The position numbers and the translations under genes were made by a program. Shown in pieces: positions 11,145 through 20,370 of a stretch of 64,000 nt of DNA. Position 1 is the first letter of the stretch, and every line of letters begins with the position of its first letter. The notes under the pieces were generated by a model that was not told the origin of the DNA, ran no database searches, and saw nothing but the letters and a program-made list of their open reading frames with translations. This DNA comes from Heligmosomoides polygyrus polygyrus (Eukaryota; Nematoda; Chromadorea; Rhabditida; Heligmosomidae): assembly GCA_947396885.1 (NCBI GenBank), contig OX377206.1, positions 17,541,114 to 17,605,113 of the forward strand, given 5' to 3'.

Positions 11145-14100
11145 TCATAAGAAGGTTTTGTTGAAGCCAAGTAGGATGTGAGAAAATTGTGATGGAACAT
11201 CTCTGTAGCCGTATTGTTCCATGGACTCAGTCCAGCCTGTTGCAGAATAGCATGCACCTGAACTGTTCTTTTCAGAGCAACAATCTTATGTGACAAATTC
11301 GGCCTAGACTAAACCTATTTCTGTCTCCCAAGTACACATATTTTTGTAAGTTTAAAACGGCGCGATATCGTTCATATCAACAACATACCAGTTCTCTCGC
11401 AAATCCAACTAATATAGTGACGCACATCTACGAAATGGTTTCTCCATACTGAAAATGAACTGCAGATGAATTCAGAAAAGACCACGAATGATAGTGTACT
11501 GCTTTGCTAAAACCAGAAACTCCGTTGAAATGCCGGATTCTGGTTTGAGGTCATCTATGTAGCTCTCAATGAAGTGTATGCACAATAGATGTGTACCTGT
11601 CAACATTTCCTTCACATTCTGTATTTGGCAAGGATCATAACTTTTGCCTGGGACATAAATATCATCGCCTGATGACAGAACTCCTATAGCTGTATATCTG
11701 CCGTCTGGCCCTCTTTGAAAGAGCGGACCACCACTGTCTCCCTGAAGAGAATATGACACAACTCTGCATACAGTAAATTCGACTCCTCCTTAACGTACAA
11801 ACTGTTAAAGTGCTTGGCTACCACATAGATATGTACCTGTTGAAAGAAGGTTGCGTAATCTTTACTACAAAACACAAAGAAACGCAGAACAATTAAAAAT
11901 AAATTAAATAGTTGTCGAAGGAGAAGTAGTCAAATGGTTTCTAATCGGCGAACCCAGTTATTGCAGTACCAGACGTTCAACGGCCTGCCGGCCGTCAAAC
12001 GTCTGGTCAAACGTCTGGTTGGGGCTTCGCCCCAAAGTCGGAGAATAGAACACCCCGAACGTCTTCTTCTCCTCTTTAGGCCTTCTCTCAATCATTAAAA
12101 AACTATGTTTTGCTATATAGAATGTTTTGCTATATAGCGGAATAGGGCAAAACAGGTCCATCACCTTCACTGGACCCCCCCCCCCCCTCCCCCCTTAACT
12201 AGTCCTTTATCACTGGTTCCCCTTTATTGTCAGCCCTTTTCCGGTTCACCCTTCACTGGTTCCCCCTCCCCCTTCGTCGGTCCCTACTACTGCTTCCACC
12301 TTCACTGACCTCCCTTTACTGGTCCACTCTTCGCTGGTCATCCTATCCTTCACCGATTCCCATTACTGGGCCCACCCTCACTGGTCCCCCTTTTATTCAA
12401 CCCTTTTCCGGTCCCCACCTCACTGGACCCCTTCCCCCAATTCACCGGTCCCCATTACTGGTAGCTTCCTCACCGGTCCCCCCTTCATCTAGTTCGCTCT
12501 TTCACTGGTCAACCTTCTATTGGTCCCCCCTCCACTGAACCCCTCACCCTCCTTCACCGGTCCACCCTTCACTGGACCACTCCCCCCCCCCCCCCGGTTC
12601 ACCGGTCCCATTGCTGGTCCCTTCCTCACCGGTCCCATCTTCATTGGACCCCTCTTCCCTCGTTCACCGGTTCCCCCTTCACTCGATCCCCCCCCCCCCT
12701 CACAGGTCCCCATTGCTGGTCCCACCTTCACTGGTCCCTCCTTTATTGGTCAACCCTTTACCGGTCCCCTTACTGAAACACCATCCTTCACCGGTCCCCC
12801 ATTACTGGTCCCACCTTCACCGGTAACACGTCGTCTGAATCCGGAATCCTCGCGCGACATCGGTGACACCTCCTCTGAATCCATGCACCTGATGAGCGAC
12901 GTCGGTGACATGGCTTCTCAAGCCGGACGTGCTTTGCTTGACATCGTTGTCACGTCGTGTGAATCCGGAACCCTGGCGCGACATTGGTGACATGTTGTCT
13001 GAATCTGGAAGGCCTTTCGCGACCTTGGTGACACCTCTTCTGAACCTAGGCACCTGATGAACGACGTCGGTGACATGTCTTCTCAAGTCGGTCGTGCTTT
13101 GTTTGACATCGTTGACAAGTCATGTGAATCCGTAACCCTGGCACGACATCGGTGACACGTCGTCTGAATCAGAACACCCCCCTGCGCGACATCGGTGACA
13201 CCTCTTCTCAACCTGAACGTCCTTTGCGCGACATTGGTGACATGTCGTCTGAACATGGACGCCTGTCGATAACTACTGCATTTGATAACTGGTGACAATT
13301 AAAACCCCGCCCCCCCCCCCCCCCCCTTCCTCATACTTCTTCCCAACACACTCGTTCAGCACTTCTGTGCAAACAAACACACACCCACACACACACGCAC
13401 TCACTCACCCACAAGCAAACGACCGTTCTCGCTTATATATAGTAGGATTTTAATAGGACCTTATCGTTTTTCCCAATTTACTAAGAAGGGAATAAACAGG
13501 AAGTGCACTTACCTCGCAGACAGATGAGCGGTTAGAGAATACGGTCACTAGTTTTCCGTCTTCTTCGTGGCCGATGTATTTCAAGGTCTGCAGATAACCA
13601 ATCTTCCCGTCCTCTAAAAAGAAAAGAATTTGAAGAAATGCGCGCTTACGATAGCACCGAAAGCGCTTCTTGAGCAGCGAGAATAGATTTGAGGGGTAAG
13701 TTATGGGCACTTCAAGAAAGAGGAAGTGCACTGTGTGCTTACCATCTGTGCCTGCTCCTGCTGATTCCAACGGTCCCACTAACTGCTGGTGCTCAGTTGG
13801 CAAACATATCGGAACAGCTTCGTCGGGGCTGACAAATTCATCTAGTTCGAGAATTGCGATATCATCTACGAGATCGCAAGCGTCTTTTAAATCACTCATC
13901 TGAATGTGTCTGCGTTTACCTAATTTCACCGGTTGCGCAGTTGGGCTACATTCCACCACATCAAACATACCACGTTCTCGACGCGATACGCCTTCTGGCA
14001 TCCCTTCGCGGTTTTGCAACTATTTCCAAGATATACTTCGAAACTAGACGCTTCTTCAAGCGGAGGCAAGAACCTGAAGCGCACAAATCATATCATGCCA

Positions 14101-17100
14101 GTTCAGGATAGCTCTTCTGGATAGGTACCATGAGTGTGGCTCTTCGTTGCAATGCTCATCCTTATCGTCGACCGAGTATGCATGTACGCAGTGAGCGGCT
14201 GTGAGGACATGAATGGGCGAGATGAGCGCACCGCTGCACACGTATTCATCGTCAACTGGAAGGAAATACTCATAGCGCAGGAGTGCATAGCGCGACCTCT
14301 TTTTTAACTTTCTCAAAAATGACTGCTATCATGCGCTTTACAAAAATTGCTTAACTAATTTTTCTAGCAAACTCGTTCTTCTTCTAAGCACTACGTTTAA
14401 TTTTTTTTTTTGGGGGGGGGTGGAATTTTTGGGGACCTAATTTCGAAGATGCTCAGCTTGTTTTATATGTAGGTGTCTATCTTGCTTTGAAAAGTGTCCA
14501 ATTTTAATTGAGTAGTATTATAGATTTCAAGGTAGCGTACGTGCCAATTACTTAAAGTTTTCAAATTGAAGAAAGTACGCTCTTGTTTTCTTCCAAACCA
14601 TCATTTTAATCAAGAATTTGAATTTCTCACTCAACTGCAAAACATCGAACTGGAAGTATTACACACAGGGCGCCTTAGTGAAGCAAAAAGTTTGTGTGGC
14701 CATGTGAGGAAAGTTTCTTTATAGCTCATACAGCCTTAAGACATCGGTCACAGTACACAGTTACGAAGCCGCTGCTAATTTGTGATCGGTTGTGAGTAAT
14801 CTATCGTCTTATGCTTCCTTTGGGGAGCGGTTAAATAAGAAAAAATCTCGATCGAAAAGCAACGTTACGAATCTACTTTTTGTTAACATCAGAACATTAG
14901 TATTGATTCCTTTAGTGGTTTGCAGATAAGTTTACCTAACGAAAACTTTGGCAATAAATAAAGGTTGGATAAAATTTGCGCGAAGTGGCATCTCTTCATC
15001 TTTCGTAAAATTTCGTGCGAACGCCATTTAAGTCAGTGAAACGAATAGTGCGATAAATGAAAATAGTGCGAGTCGGAACATTCTGCCAGTCTGCTTCCAA
15101 AGCGTATGGTACTGCTGTATATAACTGAACCGCTCAAGAATGTAACGATCTATCAAGGACTTTCAACACTTTTTGGGAAATCTACCACTACATAATTGAG
15201 TTTGCTCCCTGCCCTGTAGATGATGAGGCGTATCTCACTCAGGTTTGGAACCTTGCTGAGATACGTCTCCTGGAACTAGGCCCAATCTCATGGAACCCCT
15301 TACGACGCCTCTGCGTACCTCGCGCGGGCAACGTTTGCCGTTCAACATTAGACATTGTTGCATTGGAGGAAGCGCATCCTCCTCCAGCTTGACACGACGG
15401 CATCTGTGCGCGTTTCTCAGCGCCTGGATCCAGAAGACGGATTCCCTTCGCCGCACCACAACCGTCTGGAGTCAGAAGATCGAAAAAAAAGGAAGCAGAG
15501 GTCTCATCGTCGTCGTACGACGACCGGCCGCATGCAGAACTCAGCATTATCCCATGTTGAACGGAAAACTTTACCCGCGCTAGGTACGCCTCTGCGTATA
15601 TCTCCCCAGTTCAGTAGTTTCTCATGGTCAACTGTACGTGGGTGCTCGAGGTCACACGTAGCTTTTGTGTGAGAGTATTTTCTGAGAAAAAAGCGCAAAC
15701 CTATAACCCCGCGAAGCGGGCAAGTGCGAGACACGCCGTTATTCGTATGTACTATTATTCAAGACAAGTGAGAGACACGACGTTAGGCGTGTCTCGCACT
15801 TGTCTTGAATAATAGTACATACGAAATCACTTGTATGACATATATAAGCTCTTAAGTGGGAGGAGTTTAAAGGTCTAATGCAGAATGGTGTATCTGATAT
15901 TTCCAGCCTATTCCAAAATAATGCTTGAACACATTGGCCTAAGCCTGGAGCGGCTGGTAGAGAGGCTATATGTTGTTACAGGATGTTTTGTTGCGATCAA
16001 AGCTCTTGCGCCAGGCGGGACTCGAACCCGTATCTTCTGCTTTCCGGGCAGCGATGTTCGCCTTACAACACCGGCGCTGTTTGACCGCGCATATAGCCTC
16101 TCTAGATGCGGGTTCGAGTCCCGCTTGGCGCAAGAGTTTTGATCGCAACAAACCATCCTGTAACAAGATATTCCGAAATAGGTTTTTAGGATATCGCTAG
16201 ACAACACTACCATAGATAAGGGAAGCGTACCAAAATGAATGGTCTATCCTATGTGAAAGAATTAGACCAAAACTTCAAACCACCTTGTGCCGCTTAAGTC
16301 TTACGTGTTTACATATATAATTTATCTCACAATCCTAGTTCTGGTTCCGCTGACAAAACTGGTCTTCGTTTGTTACTGTTATACCTTGGCTTTAAAGATT
16401 CTCCTAAAGGTTAAGCAACAACCCCTTACCATATATCCTCGCAACCCATGGGTACCTGTTCGGCTGCAGTCGCCGTCCTCCGGCTGACTTGTGCTTGTGC
16501 TTCCACTTGGATCCGGTCTCTGAATACAGCAATTATTGTATTGAAGAACGCCTTGTGGACGTAAATCTATTCAAAATGATACAAGGACAAAGGCCGGCAC
16601 TGGCAAATCGCTTCGTTAAATGCGCCACGAGAGAGGCTAGTTCACTGCCGTTTGAATGCGTACATAGCTGACGGAACGACTTTCGGTTTCCAATCAAAAA
16701 CCGAGTCAGCATTTTATCCATCACAGACAATTCTGAAGGGATGAAAGTCCTGGTTGACCTAGGCGAAATCAGCACCATATTGAAGCAAGGGGAGCGACAG
16801 CCTGCGGCCCACTCCAACTGTGCTATTAGGGGGGGAGGGGGGGGGGGGGGGGCAAAAGTAATGAAACACCCCATGCCGTGTCCATATATCTCGTGGCTGG
16901 AGTCTGGTTTCGTGCTTCTTGTATTTGTATGTTTGTTTGCTATTTACTGAAGGCCACCTGAGAAGTTACCACTTCCGCCCTTTCAGAAGCATGCCAAAAC
17001 CCCAGTCTGTCTCATGCCGAAACCCCGGTCTGACGAGTCGACCTGTGTCGCGCAAATCTCGCCCAATTCCCAACCCCGAGCAGCCTGGGCTCAATATTCA

Positions 17101-19323
17101 CGCAAGATAAGAAGTACTTCTTCTACCTTAACCCTGCCAAGCAGCGAGTCTGGGTGAGGCCTGGTGAAATGTTAACGACCTTCGTTCGGCGAGATGTTCA
17201 CGGCGAGAATCACCTTCAGAGATTTTGGGTCTGCGCCCATTGATCGGTTTACCGGAAGCTGTTTTCCAAGAGCACTGCGATGAACTCCAAGACAATGGTG
17301 AACGAAATAGAGGAGATGGGCCGGCGACTCGCTCTTATTCATTCGCAGCGCTTCAAGGTTCTCCTCTTCGACAACGCCGCACCCCATCGGGAACAAGTAG
17401 CCAAGGATAAGCTTGGCCAGCTGGGCTACGTTCACATGCCTCACCCACCGTATTCGCCGGACATCTCTCTATGCGACTACCACTACTTCTTGAGCCTACA
17501 GGACTTCCTGGTCGGAAAGGACACAAGAACCCAGGCATTCCTTGACAACCATATCGAGCAGTTGATCAACACCAGGCCCAAGCAGTTCTGGAAGGATGGG
17601 ATCAGGAAGTTGGTTGAGCGATGGCAGCAAGGTCATTGCCCTTAATGGCAAATACATTCCTCAGCATCGTTGATTTGTAATTGAGTTATAAAGAGATAAA
17701 GATTTTTTTCAATTTGTCTCATTACTTTTGCCCCCCCCCTAATATTTACATGCGCCCAAGTTGTTCAGTACTTCGTATAAAACGCATACATTTATGTGCA
17801 CAATACAAGCAATTTTGCGGACCACAAGAAGCTTGTAGAAAATGGCTGAGTGGATGTTTTAGTAACATCTCTAGATGAGATTATCTGCATCGCCTCTTCC
17901 AGTAAGCAGTTCTGTTGATTATTACCGAGCGCTTCACGAGCAACATGTCACGACGGCTAATCCTCTTTCCTGAAAGAATTCCTAGAGCTTGCACATGTGT
18001 TCTGTCGTTTATGATAAGGTCGGAGTTGAAAGTAGTGATAAGGCGGCTCATAAATGTCAAAGAGTTTTCCACAGCTGTCCACCAAATACGCACGTGATTT
18101 CATAGGTCACATAAAGGATCGGAGGGAGAATAAACTATTAGGTTGGAAAAAGTCTCTTCACACTTTGAAAAGTTTTTTACCATTCTCCTTGTAAACACAC
18201 TACACACTAGCTAGTATTCGTTGCTGATTTCATAATCCGATCACACTTGTCCACCGTTCGCACGCGGACACAGGTCAAGACCCTTATTGTACTTCGTTAT
18301 CTATCCAATCCGCCGGATTCAAGAAGCAGAGAAGCTCGAAGTGTCTCATAGGATAGTAGGAGTCAGGGTCTTGGCTTTGCATGGAAATTTGGAGCTTGGA
18401 TTCCACATGCCCTGTCAGACACTCAGTGCAAAACCACGTGTTGCAAGACTCATAAGAGAAACAATAAAGGAGCTGGGCTGGGAGGTAATGCCTCATCCAC
18501 CGTGTAGCCCTGACCTCGCTCCTACCGACTACCACCTCTTCCGTGCTCTCAAGGAAGAAATTGGAGAGAATATTTTGATATGTATGAAGACCTCAAAAAT
18601 ATTGGAATCAGCGATGGTACGACTCTAGAACTGCAGTCCTTTAAGCGAGAGAAATTAGAAAAATACCCAGTCTTTAGAAAAAGTGTAGTGGAACAATATG
18701 GAGTTTATCTCAATTGATTTGACATTGTAGTTGTGAAGTAATAAATCTTTGAAAAAATAAAAAGACTTTTTACCAACCTTATATATAAGGGGGTTACTCA
18801 ATTCCTTGGGGCTGCGTCACACATCATACTTCAACAGGACGTCGTGGAGGCGATTTGGTCACATAATGATTTGCGGTGGCCAGCCAATAAACAAGTCAGC
18901 GCTTTATCCTTTTAACACAAGTCTGCTACCTGATTCTAATTCACCGACCGCGGACTGATGAAAGGTTCGATTGGCCTGGTCTGAAAACTCGAACCAGGAA
19001 TCTGGTATCGGGTGCACGCGACAGCCGGCACCTCCTCCGACTGCGCTACAAGCGCACCCATGGGTCACGTGGCACGTAGAAGTAGCAATCGTGGCAAATC
19101 TCGCAGGGAGAATATCTAACGCTGGCCTTCAAAATTTGCGCTTTTTAAGACGACTCTCGGCTAAAGCTTTGTTCTTTTTCTGATCTTTCTACTCTTCTAG
19201 AGCCTGATATAACTCACGAAGCGTTGCAGCTCCACAGGTTTTGTTGATGAAGTCGTTTTCTTCATCTCCAGTCCATGAGCAGCTTCCCAGGGAAACAAAA
19301 ACGAATACCAACCAAGCTCTCAT
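11145..19323 (-). CDS. Trypsin-like serine protease, gene A (multi-exon)
   Basis: A secreted S1-type serine protease; substrate unknown. Exons read on the minus strand: 19,323-19,218 (signal peptide MRAWLVFVFVSLGSC, then TGDEENDFINKTCG); 14,298-14,129 with the catalytic His in LTAAHCVHAY; 14,073-13,971 (SSFEVYLGNSCKTAKGC); 13,899-13,743 with the Asp motif DDIAILELDEF; 13,613-13,513 (GYLQTLKYIGH…SVCE); about 11,763-11,597 with the catalytic Ser in LQGDSGGPLFQRG; 11,448-11,389 (HFVDVRHYISWIC); and 11,257-11,145 ending in TGA. Phases agree at most joins. Two joins are unresolved, exon 1 to the His exon and the exon ending SVCE to the GDSGGP exon, so small exons may be missing. Leu replaces the Cys usual just before QGDSGGP. 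The pattern resembles nematode-specific trypsin-like proteins (DUF316-like); that subfamily is inference. The intron after SVCE holds a Helitron, and intron 1 holds mariner and SINE copies. Confidence 0.8.
11969..13447 (-). mobile_element. Non-autonomous Helitron, copy A, with empty site in block B
   Basis: Block B reads ATTGCAGTA/TTTTAGAAGG (junction 26,297/26,298). In block A the same site is split after the A and resumes with T, with no duplication. Read on the minus strand the insert starts TCCTACTATATATAAGCGAG and ends AACGTCTGG, preceded by a hairpin of GTTTGACGGCC…GGCCGTTGAAC type. That fits Helitrons: TC start, CTRR end, 3' hairpin, insertion between A and T. The interior has no helicase. 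It holds GC-rich ACTGGTCCCC minisatellite (12,200-12,820) and about four 40-70-bp units around GCGCGACATCGGTGACA (12,850-13,260). Proline-rich ORFs there are by-products. Confidence 0.85.
15235..15610. repeat. Inverted repeat of unknown type
   Basis: GCCTCTGCGTACCTCGCGCG…CCGTTCAACAT near 15,307-15,348 recurs inverted near 15,552-15,598. Block B lacks this segment, so it is probably an insertion in block A. No family was recognised, and ORFs in it are not supported. Confidence 0.45.
15742..15825. repeat. 84-base hairpin, 37-bp stem with one mismatch
   Basis: Arm 15,742-15,778 begins TTCGTATGTACTATTATTC. Arm 15,789-15,825 is its reverse complement except for one base. The loop is 10 bases. Part of the arm (CAAGTGCGAGACACG) occurs again just upstream at 15,721. 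It could be a mini foldback element or the precursor of a structured RNA. Confidence 0.8.
15972..16169. repeat. Short inverted-repeat element with two facing tRNA-like halves
   Basis: Ends match inverted for about 43 bases: TGTTACAGGATG…TTGCGATCAAAGCTCTTGCG at left and its complement at right (about 16,127-16,169). Inside each end lies a pol III box B / T-arm-like GGGTTCGAGTCCCGC, in opposite orientations (about 16,018 and 16,110). The minus-strand half also has GTTGTAAGGCGAACATC. A related unpaired sequence with CCCGGAAAGCAGAAG is at 43,315 and 50,255. No complete cloverleaf was found, so no tRNA gene is called. Confidence 0.6.
16829..17739 (+). mobile_element. mariner-like transposon, internally deleted
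   Basis: Flanked by TA. The ends are a G run followed by GGCAAAAGTAATGAAAC and its complement GTCTCATTACTTTTGCC followed by a C run. From 17,280 the frame reads transposase: VLLFDNAAPH (usual NARPH-like DDE motif), HPPYSPDISLCDYHYF, then FLDNHIEQLI to a TAA at 17,643-17,645. The third catalytic Asp is in the SPDISLCDYH context. A further piece with KKYFFYLNPAKQRVW lies at about 17,110, separated by an in-frame stop. The N-terminal DNA-binding half is missing, so the copy is dead. Block B lacks the element at the matching point (about 30,625). Confidence 0.8.
18138..18781 (+). mobile_element. Second mariner-like element, decayed
   Basis: Inverted ends TTAGGTTGGAAAAAGTC and GACTTTTTACCAACCTTA, flanked by TA. 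Around 18,480-18,550 it encodes LGWEVMPHPPCSPDLAP and TDYHLFRALKEE, the C-terminal mariner transposase motif. The rest is deleted or frameshifted. Not present at the corresponding place in block B. Confidence 0.75.
18835..19140 (-). repeat. tRNA-derived SINE family S1
   Basis: On the minus strand it has a box A-like TAGCGCAGTCGGAGG and a box B-like GGTTCGAGTTT about 45 bases on, then a tail including GGCCACCGCAAATCATTATG. Other copies: 9,985 (-), 31,030 (-), 43,515 (+), 45,905 (+), 48,170 (-), 50,460 (+), 52,670 (+), 62,088 (+). ORFs crossing it are shadows. Confidence 0.75.
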
Positions 19324-19411
19324 CTAAACACCCACATAAGATTTTCGAGAAGTGTCTGAAGGTTTTGGCGCGACACTTTGGGAAGCAATGCATGTGAGAA
19401 AATGCAATAAG

Positions 19412-19417
19412 TGATAA
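19412..19417 (-). promoter_or_regulatory. TGATAA (GATA-factor) motif upstream of protease gene A
   Basis: About 90 bases upstream of the signal-peptide ATG (19,323). The same motif sits at the same distance in copies B and C. In nematodes TGATAA is the binding site of intestinal GATA factors (ELT-2 type). A TATA-like CATATAAATC lies further upstream, near 19,494-19,503. The ATG is preceded directly by GTGTTTAG, a possible spliced-leader acceptor. Confidence 0.5.
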
Positions 19418-19584
19418 AGAACTAGTGAGAAGTTCGGCGTAACGGTCTCTTCAGAGCAGGTGAGAAGTGAGTGCCGGTGCATTCTACAGGAGATTTATAT
19501 GCCAGTAAGGCGGTCAATATTTCCTTTTATACGTCGGCTCTATGGCGGTGACCTGGCTTTTTTATCAACATTTCTGCCAAATTG

Positions 19585-19790
19585 GGCGATGTTTTTCTTT
19601 ATTCACGAAGTGAATCACCCTTCATTTTCTTGCATATTTCTCCATGCAAACCTTATAGATTTCGAACCGCTTAGTCCTGGAAGCGATCTTGATTGCAACC
19701 CTTCTCAAACTGCTACAAAAATAGGCTCCCTTCGCGGAAGGTCTTCTCGTAATTACCTCATCCGGCGCAATTGTTTTATGGAAAACAAGT
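19585..19790 (+). mobile_element. RTE-like LINE 3' fragment
   Basis: Matches the 3' untranslated part of the LINE copies at 2,440 and 22,730: ATGTTTTTCTTTATTCAC…GGAAGCGATCTTGATTGCAA. It lies upstream of protease gene A and at the same relative place in blocks B and C, so it was present before duplication. Confidence 0.65.
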
Positions 19791-19839
19791 TTCCTAGCTA
19801 CTGCTTCTGAAAGCAACCAAGCAGCTGGGTATGGCGATT

Positions 19840-20370
19840 CCTGAGGATCTAGCTAGCGTTGTGCGGTTATGTCTGTTGGTACGTCTCGTGTAATTTTACT
19901 CTTGTAACAATACTGCACCACACCGTCTTCATAGTCACTGCAACAAAATCATGGTGAGTGAACAGGGACATGTTCAATCACATCTTTCCCGTGTTCGATG
20001 TTGGCCATCAATGTGCAAATGATATGTCAGACGTGATACAAAACAAGCAGACATCAGGTTCATTGAGATTTATTGACATATATCATTAATTTATTCATTT
20101 TTCTCATTTTTTTTAATATATGGATACATGGTGTATATGGATAACTTATCAAAGTAATGCTAATCATTATTCACGAAAAAAAAACAGAATATTAAAATAA
20201 CGAGCCAAATGTGGCCAACAGCTTCACTCAAGATGTTACAAATAATTAAAAAGAACTAAAAAATAACAACAAAAATAAAACAACAAAACTTCACTCGACG
20301 TATTGCACCAGTTCGACAACAACTGATTATTGATTTATTCGTCGAGGCATGCTGTAATTTCTATTTCCGT
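19840..20370. other. No supported gene; AT-rich
   Basis: AT-rich sequence beyond the end of the block A homology. No repeat partner or reading frame worth reporting was seen. Confidence 0.5.

Noticed and set aside
12227..12990. Proline-rich ORFs
   Set aside because: They are translations of a GC-rich minisatellite inside a Helitron and appear equally in other frames and on the other strand.
16010..16137. Possible tRNA genes
   Set aside because: Good T-arm sequence but no complete acceptor, D and anticodon stems could be built. The context is an inverted-repeat element.
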